Assembly (NCBI GenBank): GCA_003024785.1
Contig: PUQB01000185.1
Span: 363,694 to 427,693, forward strand
Direction: 5' to 3'
Length of the DNA stretch: 64,000 nucleotides
DNA from: Selaginella tamariscina
Taxonomy: Eukaryota > Streptophyta > Lycopodiopsida > Selaginellales > Selaginellaceae
The first letter of the stretch is position 1; every line of letters starts with the position of its first letter. The notes under the pieces were generated by a model. It was not told the DNA's origin. It saw nothing but the letters and a program-made list of their open reading frames with translations, and made no database searches. This document shows, one piece after another, positions 1-11,230 of this stretch. Both the position numbers and the translations under genes were made by a program.

Positions 1-150
1 TTTCATGTTGTTTAATTATAGTATACATTATACTTTATAATTTAATATAAATATAATATTGTATCTAGCTGTACAATATTAAGTTATCACTTTTCGTTTT
101 TGACTTAGTAAAATATCTATTATAGCTTTATATATATATATATTCCAAGC

Positions 151-1524
151 TCATGTTGGTACCTCAGCCGGAAGATCCGCCATTACTGCACCCGCATTAC
201 CCAGTCTGCTCATGCTAAGGACCTGGAAATATATATGTATATATACACATAGACACACACATATAAACACAAACACTTAGTATATATAGTTTCATATATA
301 TATATATATATATATATGCTTGATACCTTAACTTGAAGCTGTAAAAATTTTACGTAATCTATGATTTCATCCAGCATAGAAGCCTTATCCGTCTACAAAA
401 AGACAATGTATTTAACCAAGGTAAAACCTCCAACATACACATATATGTGCTGTCTCTCTCTCTCACACACACACACACGCAGGCACGCACACGCTACCTT
501 ATTCGAATTTGGGACAAGTTCTTGTAGCGACTTCATCCTCTCTGCTATTCTCTCCCTTCGTAGCTTAACATACAATGAGTTAGTATTAAATATTAAAATT
601 ATATTAGCAGTTAGTTAATTAATTAATTAAATAAAGTTTACTTGTAATTATATTATTATATGAAGTGACACATTTAATTAAAGTTTACTTACTCTTTCAG
701 CAATGCTATGTGGATCAGTTGCTTGTCCACGGCGAGCACGCACGCGAGGCTTCGCTGGTTGCTGTGAGATAGCCTCTGGAACTTCAGTCGGTGGTCTAAT
801 CTGTATTCAAATAAATTAATCACATTAATTATGTTAAACATGTTTATTTATTACTAAAGAACTTAGTTAAAGTTTTACTTGCGGAGCAGGTGAACTTCTT
901 GGTATACTTGCTTCATGTGTTGTGTGAGTACTAGTTGGAAAGTTGCTAAACATCCTATCTTGACCCTGAAACAGAGTTAATTAGGAAATGCATACATACA
1001 TGTGTATATATATTATATGTATATGTGTGTTTTGGCCATTACAGTACAGTGTCCTACGTAAGTTATGTAAATGTCAATATATGTTGGAAAAGTACTAAGC
1101 AATCTATCTTGAGTCTGAAAGACGGTTAGTTAGACACACACACACACACACAAACACATATGTGTGCAAGCGTGCGCGCGTATGGAAGTGTGGTCGAGGG
1201 AGTACAGGTTGGAAACTTGCTAAACATTTATGAAACACAGTTAATTAGCAAATGCCCTTACTGGGTATCACCTACAATGTGTACATGTGTATATACATAT
1301 ACTTACAGGAGAATGGGTTGCTGTAGTTGTTGTTGATCACGGAACCTCTTACCAAGCATGTGTAGATCAGCATCTAAAGGTAGGTTAGCATACACAGGTT
1401 GTTCATATGTTAACGAAGAAGAAGATGAAGTTTTCTGCTTGTTTATCAAACCAGATCCATCTAACACATCTTGATCTGTGTTAAGCAAAGCTACCATTGT
1501 CTCAAGACCTGCAAAATCCATCAT

Positions 1525-1570
<46 letters not shown>

Positions 1571-1649
1571 CTGTATCGCTCCATGTTGGCATTGATAAGA
1601 TTTGCTCCATCATATCATCCATTACAAGCTGATGTTGTGTGTGTTCCAT
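151..1649 (-). CDS. bHLH transcription factor, LRL/UNE12 (subfamily XI) type
   Basis: Seven exons: 1649-1571, 1508-1307, 965-879, 800-693, 563-498, 392-327, 222-151, about 226 aa. Exons 4-7 give an unbroken bHLH region: a basic segment containing [20 protein letters not shown], helix 1 ending [10 protein letters not shown], a loop, helix 2 starting [20 protein letters not shown], then VLSMSRLG. This order and wording are typical of the LRL (Lotus ROOTHAIRLESS1-like) and UNE12 group, which regulates root hairs, rhizoids and reproductive cells in land plants (family knowledge). H, E and R of the basic region (HSIAERLRR) fit E-box/G-box binding. The N terminus has an acidic/hydrophobic segment ([15 protein letters not shown]) and a Ser/Gln-rich linker. 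The exon 2/exon 3 junction is one base out of phase, so there is a sequence error or an unrecognised splice choice. Intron 2 holds decayed copies of exon 3. The family assignment is firm; the exact paralogue is not. Confidence 0.9.
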
Positions 1650-2158
1650 TGAAATCCCCCAATTCAATACATATTCTTCTGCATATATATACAAGTACTA
1701 AGCAAATATATATATATGAAAATCTTTGTAATACTCATACCAGTAGGAAAAACCCACAAAAACCCAAGTTTCTTCTCTCTCAAATTATTCCTCAATAGTA
1801 AGATAACCTCATGTATGTGTAATATAGGTAATTTAAACTATGAATAAAAGAGAGAGAAAATAAAAAGTTTACAAACTGTAAATCAATAACTGCTGCTTTT
1901 ATTACTTACTGTTACCTATTTATTCTTCTAGTGATCTCCTGATGTCAATGCACATGTTTATATTGTACAAACACACATGTGCACGTATACGTGTATGTGT
2001 GTGTAATGCATTGGGATTCAATATCGATGTTCATGTGTGTCAGGATGTGGGATTGACTAAGTGATGTTACTGGTTTACCCAGGTTAATATTTGCCATTAA
2101 ACTATATGGTTTTCACATGATTGGAGATTCTCAACTTGATCAATTCAACGCAACAATA
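1650..2158. other. intergenic, no gene seen
   Basis: About 500 bases between the bHLH start codon and the end of the PPR gene below. They are AT-rich with (TG/CA) runs near 1975-2010. No convincing ORF, splice structure or RNA gene was seen. Confidence 0.6.
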
Positions 2159-3219
2159 TTATATATTACACTGCGCAGGGTTTGACATACAGTCGGAGAT
2201 CTTCTTTGCCTCCTCGGGCTTACCACATTTCACGTACATACTCACCAGTGCTCTTTGCAGCGTGGTATCGTTCTCCAGCAGATTGCTCCCCAGTGATCTT
2301 CGGTGTACTTCCTCACCTAGCTCAAGGTTGCCGGACATGGAGCACGCAGTAAGAACGCTGGCGAAGATGAACCCGTTGGGCTTCACACCAAGTCTCTGTA
2401 CAGTCGTATAGCTTCCTCCGGCTGCCTGTTCTGTACGCACCCCGATATCATCACATTCCAGGTGACCAACTTCTTCTCCGGCATACCATCAAGCCGGCTG
2501 CATATCCCCACACTTGGCATACATTGTGATCAGTGCGTTTCCGATAAGTGTATCCACTTCCATCTTGCTGGAGAGTATCATCTGGTGCACCTTCCTCCCC
2601 TGTTTGTGAGTATTAGTGTGAGTAAAAACCACCCGTGCATGCTTACTTGTAGGAGGTCGGACAAGTGGGAGCAGGCAGAAAGTGCAGCGGCAAAGGCGAA
2701 CTTGTTCGGCTCCACATTCATCTTGTGGAAGAGATCGAGAGCGTGAGAATGCATACCATTGTGAACGTACCCGGAGATGATGGTGCTCCACGAGTAGCTG
2801 TTCCTGTTGGGAGTAGTGTTGAACACGTCCCTGGCCAGCTCCATGCTACCACATCGGCAGTACGTGTTGATCACCAGGTTGATGATGAGAATGTCCGTGT
2901 TCGCTTTCCAACGGAGAACGTGTGCGTGGATACGTTTTGCATACTGTAGCGAACCATGTTCTGTGCAACTCTTGAGTACTGCTGTGTATCCCTTTGTTGG
3001 ATCTGGCATTGTTGGGATCTTCTCCAGGAGAGCGTCCAGACGGGTGAAGTCCGTACTTGTCTTGTCCGTTAGGATGTGCGTTAGCTTGTTCTTGGCGAGC
3101 ATTCTGGAGAACTGCACGTCTTGGATGTTGTTGCGTCCTCCTTTGGGTGCCCCGCAACAACCCAGCCGAGTTTGAACTCGGACTGCTCTTATACTCTTCA
3201 TCTTCCACACCGTGTACAT
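2159..3219 (-). CDS. PLS-class pentatricopeptide repeat protein, short or truncated
   Basis: Two exons, 3219-2647 and 2599-2159, separated by a 47-bp intron. PPR motifs follow one another: YTAVLKSCTEHGSLQYAKRI, NLVINTYCRCGSMELARDVF, SYSWSTIISGYVHNG, KFAFAAALSACSHL, NALITMYAKCGDM, LVTWNVMISGCVQN, IFASVLTACSMSGNLELGEE and LVSMYVKCGKPEEA. Family members bind organellar RNA and act in editing or processing in mitochondria or plastids (established). The protein stops after about nine motif halves, with no E or DYW domain, so it is shorter than usual. Exon 2 contains two one-base frame breaks: one near 2500 after AKCGDM, and one near 2396 where GGG appears contracted to GG before VKPNG. It is either a decaying gene or an intact gene with base-call errors. 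Confidence 0.8.
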
Positions 3220-3278
3220 GTCTGCTCCTCTCTAATTATAACTACTGTAACCTGAGAAACTTTAGCTGAGTAAAAGTA

Positions 3279-3312
3279 TCACACACACACACACACGTGT
3301 GTGTGTGTGTGA
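3279..3312. repeat. (AC)n/(GT)n perfect palindrome with central CACGTG
   Basis: About 8 AC units run straight into about 8 GT units, giving an inverted repeat centred on a G-box hexamer CACGTG. It lies 60-90 bases upstream of the PPR start codon at 3219 and could extrude as a hairpin. It may be a simple microsatellite or a bHLH-type binding site; the sequence does not decide. Confidence 0.7.
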
Positions 3313-3396
3313 TTCAGAACAGACATATGAGTTTGATGAATGAAGAGAATAATATAAATTACGAAAAATTAATTATATCAAAGTTCCAACTGTAGT

Positions 3397-3629
3397 TTAA
3401 CAACACTCATCGCAATAGAACCAGGCAATTTTTACGCAACACCCCTTTCCACCGCAACAATTCCATGCCGGCACACAATCCACTGCAAAAACAGATGATT
3501 AAGTTATGTATAAATAAATACAGTTATTAATTTGGAGATCATACTTAAACCAACTGTCGTTAATAAGAAGAAAATAAGCAGCATGACCCAAAATGTATAA
3601 CACAAAGAAGCCATGGACATACTGGACAT
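3397..3629 (-). CDS. small secreted cysteine-rich peptide (8 Cys), two exons
   Basis: Exon 1 (3629-3545) codes for a start and a hydrophobic signal peptide (core FWVMLLIFFLLTTVG). A 62-bp GT-AG intron (donor gtatga, acceptor tttttgcag) is followed by exon 2 (3482-3397). Splicing leaves one continuous frame of 56 aa that ends at TAA. The mature part of about 28 aa has eight cysteines spaced C-x5-CC-x4-CC-x7-C-x2-CC, enough for four disulfides. An intron just after the signal peptide is common in plant cysteine-rich peptides such as defensin-like and pollen-tube attractant genes (family knowledge). I do not recognise this spacing as a named family. Export through the ER to the apoplast is inferred; the role could be antimicrobial or signalling. 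There are no frame breaks, unlike the neighbouring PPR gene. It is missed by ORF finding because each exon is under 90 bases. Confidence 0.65.
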
Positions 3630-3878
3630 AGATAGCAACCACAACATTTAGAGTTGCGGTTTAGTACGAGTTTGTTGTGTGTCCCATATGACACTAAATA
3701 AATAGTTATTAAGTTTACATAGTAAAATTGTAAAACACAATGACTTAAAAAGACAAGATACGTCGATTATTACTTGAAACTAAAAGCTAACCATCAATAC
3801 AGGTTATTTACACATACATGTGTGTGTGTGTTGCGTGTGCGCTTGTGTAGGGAGAAAAGGATTACCATCGGATTAGTC

Positions 3879-4041
3879 TTAAGCAGCATCAACCTCAAGA
3901 AGCCTTCTCGTCTCATCATTCGGTTCCACGTTGCGAGCCTTCATCCTGTTTAGAAAACTGGAAAAAGGAAAAGTGCATTAAAGAATATACAGAGTTAATA
4001 CAAATTCTGGTGATTACTTCCATTCATATACATGTGATGTG

Positions 4042-4095
<54 letters not shown>

Positions 4096-7000
4096 TCACT
4101 GCCGGGTGAAACCTTGGCCCTCAATGTAGACCTTAAGAAGCTCATTGTAAAGCCTGGCATCCCCATAATTCCCAAACAATCCCATAAGCTTCTCAGCGCC
4201 CGCAACATCCTTCTTCTTTGCAAATACGGGCATCATCCCCACCACCAGGTCATAGTCCGGAACAATCCGCTTTTCCGCACGTACATAGTTCCACCTTTTA
4301 AAACACGACACATAATAAACATCATATGTGCACGCAACACAAGTGTGCATATATGTGGAAAGATCTCTCTCTCTCTCTTGCTCACACACACACACAACAA
4401 CAACTCTTATATACCTTCCTGGAGCTTGTCATATGCCTTATCAGGCTCATCTTTGGTAAGGTAACCCATCACAAGTGATGTATGGGCCAAACCATGGGAA
4501 AGACAGCTCTTTTCTCAATGCCTAAATTACCAAAAATATACATATTGCAATCAAAAATATACATATTGCAAACATATATATGTATATATGTGTGTGTATC
4601 ACCTGCATTGCTTTTTCGGCCTTGTCCATCATACCGTGCTTGGCATAAACACCTATCATCGCACAGTAAGGCTTCTGTATTGCCTTCTTCTTGGTCTTTA
4701 ATACGTCGTTCAACACGCTTTCTGCTCTAGACACTTTCCCTAGTATTCCAAATGAATTTATTGCAGAGACAAACCTGTAAGAAGAAAGGAACCAAGTATA
4801 TTATTTATATGTGTACATATGTGTTAACAATACATTATTATGTATAGATGTATGTGTATATACGAACATACATCACATAATCATAAACAAACATATGGTA
4901 TATGTATAATATAACCTATACCATATGTACGTATCTATATTATATAGTATTATGTAATGTCCACCTTATAAAGATATACCTGCCTGCAAGTGTCCATGTT
5001 CATTCTTCAACATGCTCCATATAGTTTCAACTTTGTCAAGATTACCGAGATATGCATAAACCATCTGATACAAGTCGTGAGCATTATGTACCTTTGTATG
5101 CGTCTAACCCTCGAGACAGGGAGAGGAGAACAAGTACACAAATCTCATGATAAAATTACGGAAACACAACAAACTTACACACACACACACACACAACACA
5201 CACACAGGGGTACCATCATGTCAGCGAGCACGGCGTCCTTCATGTCTTTATTCTTAATATCAATCTTCTTCATAGCTGTTTCGGCTTCCTGTTCAATTCC
5301 TTGAAGGCCACCTATTCTCTCCTTGTACTTAAGCAGTATCAAGTATGTTAATGGGTTTGGCGCATTCCCTGGTACAGAATCTCATCTACCTTAGAAGATA
5401 CATACATAATTACTGTAAAATGCACATATACAAACAATGAATATACTAAAGGTGCACACGCATGATCGGATGCAATGTATCCAGACAATACAAGAATTTT
5501 CGGTATCTGTATGAATGTGTGAAGATGCTTATATGAGATGCATAGCTTATAATAATTAACTAGTGTACTCACTACACATGTAAGAAAATATTATATATAT
5601 AGATTAGAACTGGATATGTCTATTACATATATACATATACCTGAATTACGGAAATCCTCAAGAAGGTCGAGGACTTCTTGGTGGCGGTTCCGACGGAGGA
5701 AGAGTATCATCATCATGTTGAAAATAGGTGCAGTTTTAACCTTCCGAAACGAGCTCATCAGTTAATGAAGTTTGTAAGTTCACACACACATTATACGCTA
5801 GAAAGCTTACCCAAATGTGTGTGTGGTAATATACAGAATGTGTAGTGAAAAGTGGAGTGAACATACTCATATGAACAGATTAATGAAGTGCATTCCAGTT
5901 TTATCTCTCATACCTGTTTGTGTATATTTAACACGATGTATGAACTATACGGATTATAAATAGGCCGTCTTAAACCACATACTTCTTATATATATATACC
6001 TTAAGGGAATTATACCACATTTCAGCTTTGCACATTACGTCACTTCGTGAAAGTGACGTAATCAGCGCGGCAGCCACGTCCTCCGTTTTCATCTCGGCCG
6101 GCACCTTCCCGTACAGTCTCTCTGCTTTTATCGGGCTTCCGTACCGACACATGAGACGTATTTGTAGAGCGTAGTCCCTAGGCGTTAGGGTGTATGCATT
6201 GTCTTCTATAATCCAGTTAATGATCTGCTAATAAAGTTGTGTCAGAAACTGCATGTGTGTGTGTGTGTGTGCAATGCATGTGTGTGTGGGATGACCACCA
6301 CATGTCAATATATCTTACATATGACTGGCGTGTGTACAAGTGTGTCAGAAAAAAATTAGCACCTACATATATACACCATATGTCCGTGTATCCACGTATG
6401 TTACAATGACATATTGCAGATGACATGTGTATGGGTCATGTATGGGATGTTATATTATTAATAAGACACGAACGCACCTCTAAAGCTCTTATTTGGCGGC
6501 GAATGTAGCAAAGCTTGAGACAGATTTCGATAGCAGCTTCTTTGGAGAGTTCATTTCCATGAGCAATCCAGGTGTGAAGTATTTGTAGAGCTTTCGTCGG
6601 CCTTTGCTCAATCCTTTTCCAGAGTTGAAGAAATTTCTGTGTATATATATGAACGCATGTGTTAGTGTGGCAAGTCAAGTTAAAAACTTAAGTGATACTA
6701 CCTGATACATTGATCGTCTCTCTCTCTCTCTCTCTCTCTCTACACACATGCTTATATACCTTGTCTTGCAAATTTAGAATGTTCTCATTAAGTGTCTTAA
6801 ATTTCATTCTCATTATCGGATCGTCTTCATTCTCGTTTAACTCTTCAAGCTCTACACCTTGTGAGGAATTTCTAACATTGCTATTTTGGAAATTAGCGTT
6901 GAAGGAGAATTCCCCAGCGCAGTGCTCGTTGCAGGAGCATGCTCGGGCTTCACTGTATATATAATTACACACATTTTTATATTTATGCATACGTAGATAT

Positions 7001-7318
7001 ATGTTTACCTTTCTTTGGAACTGAAGTTGAAAACATGCAGGCAATAGAGGGTGTAACAAGGGAGGTGCGTCTGCAAACTAAAATAAGTCAACGCGCACCT
7101 ACACACACACACACACACACACTTTAATATGGTGATTACCACGCTCGTATATATGTATCCTCGTACACATATAAAAATGCATACATATATAAGCATACAG
7201 CATTTGGCAAAAAAAAACATGGCTAAAACAGGAATTTAAAGGACAGTAAGACCTATAATTAATACCTGCGTATGGCGACCTCCCTGCACGCCCTCGCCAC
7301 AGCTCTGCCAATGCTCAT
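3879..7318 (-). CDS. P-class PPR protein, At1g80270/At2g20710-like, probably mitochondrial
   Basis: Twelve exons: 7318-7266, 7077-7009, 6952-6760, 6636-6478, 6227-6000, 5740-5641, 5368-5214, 5091-4980, 4774-4603, 4521-4415, 4294-4100, 3957-3879. The Arg/Ala-rich start (MSIGRAVARACREVAIR) suits an organelle transit peptide. The body has degenerate PPR helices: LQLWKRIEQRPTKALQIL, ALQIRLMCRYGSPIKAERLY, FNMMMILFLRRNRHQEVLDL, LTYLILLKYKERIGGLQGI, YQMVYAYLGNLDKVETIWSM, KPYCAMIGVYAKHGMMDKAE, SLVMGYLTKDEPDKAYDKL, LYNELLKVYIEGQGF and the tail FLNRMKARNVEPNDETRRLL. Family members bind organellar RNA. Two one-base frame slips occur, at the exon 8/9 junction (GG to G) and in exon 10 near 4490 (GGG to GG). 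Introns carry (GT)n(GA)n tracts. It starts 150 bp from the divergent RPL11 gene. Confidence 0.82.
4044..4096. repeat. compound microsatellite (CT)n(CA)n in PPR intron 11
   Basis: A run of TC dinucleotides passes directly into AC dinucleotides. On the gene's sense strand it reads (GT)n(GA)n and begins at the splice donor of the intron after 4100. Similar compound tracts occur at 452-478, 1530-1568, 6716-6740, 10288-10335, 12948-13007 and 38486-38522. Confidence 0.85.
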
Positions 7319-7468
7319 CTCTGAATAAGAACCCTAAACCCCTGTTTTAGGGTTTTTGGTTAGGGTTTTGCACACCGCCGTTGGATTGCTGCCGGTATCT
7401 GACGGATAAGATAAAACCCTATGGTCGTAAGTACCCTACCCTAGTGCGGCGGCAGGAGGCGAGGCAAC
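7319..7468. promoter_or_regulatory. bidirectional promoter with telo-boxes between PPR and RPL11
   Basis: The 150-bp gap between divergent start codons (PPR at 7318 minus, RPL11 at 7469 plus) contains AACCCTAA at 7330 and two inverted units reading TTAGGGTTTTTGG and TTAGGGTTTTG between 7347 and 7370, plus AAACCCTA near 7415. Telo-boxes are established promoter elements of ribosomal-protein and translation genes in plants. No clear TATA box is present, which fits housekeeping use. Confidence 0.7.
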
Positions 7469-8484
7469 ATGGTGAGTCTTCTCTCTCGCATTATCTTTCG
7501 ATCGCTTGTTTGTAGTTTAATAAATTCTTTTGAAATCCCATATATCTGTTGATTTTGGTATATTACACTCATAAATGTCTCGCTGATTAACACTGCATAA
7601 TGATATGAAAATCCGTATGTTGATTGGGATGTTTTCTTTTTTAGACTTCTGCTGCGGAGAAGAAGGCTAACAACCCTATGCGTGAGATTAAAGTTCAGAA
7701 GCTCGTCCTGAACATCTCCGTGGGTGAATCTGGAGATCGCCTCACTCGAGCGGCAAAGGTATGCATTTGATTCAAGTTGAGAGTTTAAGAGTCTTAAATG
7801 GGCATTTTAGGTTTTAGAGCAGCTCAGTGGCCAGCAGCCTGTCTTCTCGAAGGGTATGTCTCCAAGTTTGGACACATTATTTCAAACACAGCCTAACTAG
7901 TTCTTTTCTTTAGCGAGGTTCACTGTCCGGTCTTTCGGAATTCGGAGAAACGAGAAGATCGCGTGCTATGTAACTGTCCGTGGTGACAAGGCAATGCAGC
8001 TTCTGGAGAGCGGTATGTATATGTAAATATTATAAATACTGATGTATTGTAGCACAATATGATTAGCGTATTATATATAGGTCTGAAAGTGAAGGAGTAC
8101 GAACTTCTCCGACGTAACTTCTCCGACACCGGCTGCTTTGGATTTGGCATCCAGGAGCATATCGATCTCGGCATCAAGTAAGTCGCAACTATATATATGT
8201 ACATGGTAGTGATCTGTTTCGTTAAGTACAGGTCTTTACCAATTCCATATGGTCGTCTAGTTTAATGTTAGCTACTGTACAGGTACGATCCGTCGACCGG
8301 TATCTATGGGATGGACTTCTACGTGGTGCTGGAGAGGCCAGGATACCGTGTGGGACGCAGGAGGAGGTGCAAGACCAAGGTCGGGACGCACCACCGCGTG
8401 ACAAAGGAGGAGGCGATGAAGTGGTTCCAGGTTAAGTACGAGGGTGTTATTCTCAACAAGTCCAATGCCTTGGGAGCGTCCTAG
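7469..8484 (+). CDS. RPL11: 60S ribosomal protein L11 (uL5)
   Basis: Six exons: 7469-7471, 7645-7758, 7811-7853, 7914-8012, 8081-8177, 8283-8484; 185 aa, close to the usual 178-182. The protein binds 5S rRNA in the central protuberance of the large ribosomal subunit. All eukaryotic landmarks are present: [79 protein letters not shown] and [16 protein letters not shown]. Exon 1 is only the ATG, with the donor immediately after it, so start and body come from different exons. All splice phases agree and no frame break occurs. Expression is probably driven by the telo-box promoter shared with the PPR gene. Confidence 0.97.
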
Positions 8485-9022
8485 TCTGTTATTCTCTATT
8501 ATATGTGTAAGGCTTATTAATCCACTGAACAAGTCGAGTTTTTGTTTTAGCCTCTATATATCTGCTGCTGTGTATGTTTGTAGACACATACACAACACTT
8601 TTGAGCATATATTTAACACACTTCAGAACTGTTAAATGTAATTGATTATTAATTTTCACCCAAGTGTATAATATTCAGTAGTTGGATTAAGTATATACTA
8701 AGCAATAATATTCAATTTTTCATTTCTGTATTAAATTATTATTATAGAATTTATAGATAAATGCCAAATGGGGCAACTGTAACATAAATGATAAATATAT
8801 TGTTTAATGCTAAAATATATATATACAAATCTCTGCACGTTCCTTTGTTTCACGACTAAATTTTAATTAATCAGGGAATAAGCTTCGCATCTGTGTCTTT
8901 TAATCCGTTTAAGTACACGCACACACACACACACACACGTTATATTAGAAACACCTGTCAATAGATCATATTCATATATACTCACTCCTACATTAGTTAA
9001 AAGTAATTAAGCACTAGCTAAG
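8485..9022. other. convergent 3' intergenic region
   Basis: About 540 AT-rich bases between the stop codons of RPL11 and the next minus-strand gene. The stretch includes an (AC)n run at 8918-8939. AATAAA-like polyadenylation signals are possible but none is distinctive. No further gene was seen. Confidence 0.6.
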
Positions 9023-10718
9023 CTAGACTGCAGATGGTGCATAATAACCTAGCTGCGTCCCGGTCGCAGGATATCCCAAGATGCTTCTACTAAGCCTCTG
9101 ATGCAACATGCCAGGTGTCACCTCACCAGGTATGCTGTTGAGAATATGCAGCTGATGGTCTACCAGCCGTTGAAGTGCCTGGAGAGCCGGAGGAACCAAC
9201 GGTGCCGATTCGTGTACAGGCCGTACTTGTACAAATACGTTTGGCCTCTGTGGAGTTGGCCAATTCTGTCAAACATAAATAATCAGTATTCTTCTTATGT
9301 ATATAGCACACACACACACACGTATCTACTGCATATATACATACACACATATATACATAGAAATAGATGTGTATTTTACCTGTTGTAATGGCCATGGAGC
9401 CACATTTGATGGTTTCACTGAAGTCCTTGTAGAGTCAACGGTACTAAAACCTAGCTTATCCTCCTGCTTGTGGCATATTCGTGAAGAATCTTCCTTCTTA
9501 TGCAACAGGGAGAGAATCTGTTCCGATGCAACTTTGTCGTTGACGGCCGTACCATTGTCCGAGTTGCCCAGCTCGTTCTCGACGTCTTCACAAGTTAGAA
9601 AGTTGTACGGTGCTCGTAATATACTTGGCATCTATTACAAATTTGAATGTCACAGACAATGAAAAACCTAACATAGTATGGGAGTGTGATGTATATACAC
9701 ATAACTCAGTTAATTATATAACGTACACACAACGTGTGTGTATATAGACACATACCTTATTCGCTGTTATATCTTTCTCAATATCTTGAAGAGTTGGAGC
9801 GGCAGGCATGGGAAGCACAGGCTGTGATTTATCACGCATGAATAACGTTCCCAAATCAATCGAAGCTGGTGAATATTCACCACTGTCTGAGCTACCTGAA
9901 GTAAACACGTCTGTGTACAAACACTACGTGCGTGTAAGAATACGAGTAATTACCTGATTTCAAATCCAAAGCCTGTTCAAGAGAGTAAAATACAAATTAA
10001 TACACCTCGTAAGCACATATACCTCTCTCTCACCTGGTCCGACACGGATCCATTATAAAGCTCATCGCAGCTGTCGTCTTTGTCAGTTTGATCAAACGTA
10101 TTACTATTATGTGTCCATGGAGGATGGCCTCTAACCTATACAGTTAAACGGGAGCATATTTTAATATTTAAACAATATATATTGAGATATACGAACCTTA
10201 AGAGGTGTAAGTCCAAGTCTTGCTTTCGCAAAATTGTGATCCGAAGCAGCTGTTTCGATAGACAGATCAATATAAATATATATGTGTGCTCTCTCTCTCT
10301 CTCTAACACACACGCGCACATGCGCACGCACACACCTTTGGAGACGCTCCGCGGTTCAACCTGTGTAAAACTAGTGTTCCTGTTCCGACCAGTCCTATGG
10401 TGTCTATGTTTTCCCGTGTTTCTCCTTCTCCACTCAGGAACATCCTCTCTTGATAGTTCACTATTTACTTCACTGTATTCAAAACCTATTCAGTATATAA
10501 CACATGCATGTGCGTATATACAACACATACCGTAGATCTACGTCTCCAGGTGGTCTTCGACACCTTTCAAGCCCGGCAAAGGATTTGAGGTACTCTATCG
10601 AATATGACCTCGGACTGTATATTAAACAGTTTAATAAACTATATACACACACACATATATATAAAATAAAACATGATACTTACGTGTGTGACTTTGCCGG
10701 TTCCGCTTTCGAGTCCAT
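9023..10718 (-). CDS. eIF4E transporter (4E-T)-like eIF4E-binding protein
   Basis: Nine exons: 10718-10684, 10614-10531, 10472-10336, 10249-10197, 10135-10034, 9972-9954, 9895-9756, 9631-9380, 9265-9023. All splice phases agree, giving a 354-aa mostly unstructured protein with no frame break. The N terminus carries YSIEYLKSF, matching the Y-x4-L core of eIF4E-binding motifs. It is followed by LERCRRPPGDVDL, a context I recall from plant and animal 4E-T-like proteins. Downstream are an Arg/His-rich segment (WRRRNTGKHRHHRTGRNR), an acidic Ser segment, LTCEDVENELG, and a C-terminal helix ALQALQRLVDHQLHILNSIP with GMLHQRLSRSILGYP. 4E-T proteins carry eIF4E to processing bodies and repress translation of bound mRNA (established in animals). 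The position after Leu is Lys, not the usual hydrophobic residue, so binding needs a test. The gene model is strong; the family call is moderate. Confidence 0.6.
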
Positions 10719-11230
10719 TCTTTTGGTCCTCACTGTACTAAGGGAGGAGGAGATGCTCAACCAGCTCTTAAGGCACAAATGAATTAACTCTAAATATCTA
10801 ATAAAACTATAATATGCAATTATATGAGCTGAGAAATTAAAAAACAAAGCTCACTATAATTCTATATAAATATAATATATATATATATATATATACCTGT
10901 TTTCTAAGCAGATCTAAAACCAATTTAATAAATTGTATAGATTTATACAATTTAAAGTGGAAAACCAGTAAATTCTAATAGATGCTTTGAGTTTACTTAT
11001 TGAGGAAAGATATTCTCTCTTTGAAAGTAAAGCTCGTCACAACTATATCATGAACTGATTTGTTTTCAACCGATGTTTAAGCTTGGGTAGCAAAACAGGA
11101 AAATTTAAATATATATACTCAAGTATATGAGCTAAAATATGTAATTATATATTTAAATGTTCTATATATGCAAATCCTTTTCTAATTGTGCAGAAATTTG
11201 AAAAATGCAGCTAGTTCTAGCTGGATGAGC

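Noticed and set aside
2665-3269. Several plus-strand ORFs over the first PPR gene
   Set aside because: Shadow frames; the minus strand has clear PPR motifs.
4039-4464. 141-codon plus-strand ORF with Ser-Leu and Thr-His runs
   Set aside because: It is the translation of a (CT)n(CA)n microsatellite antisense to real PPR exons.
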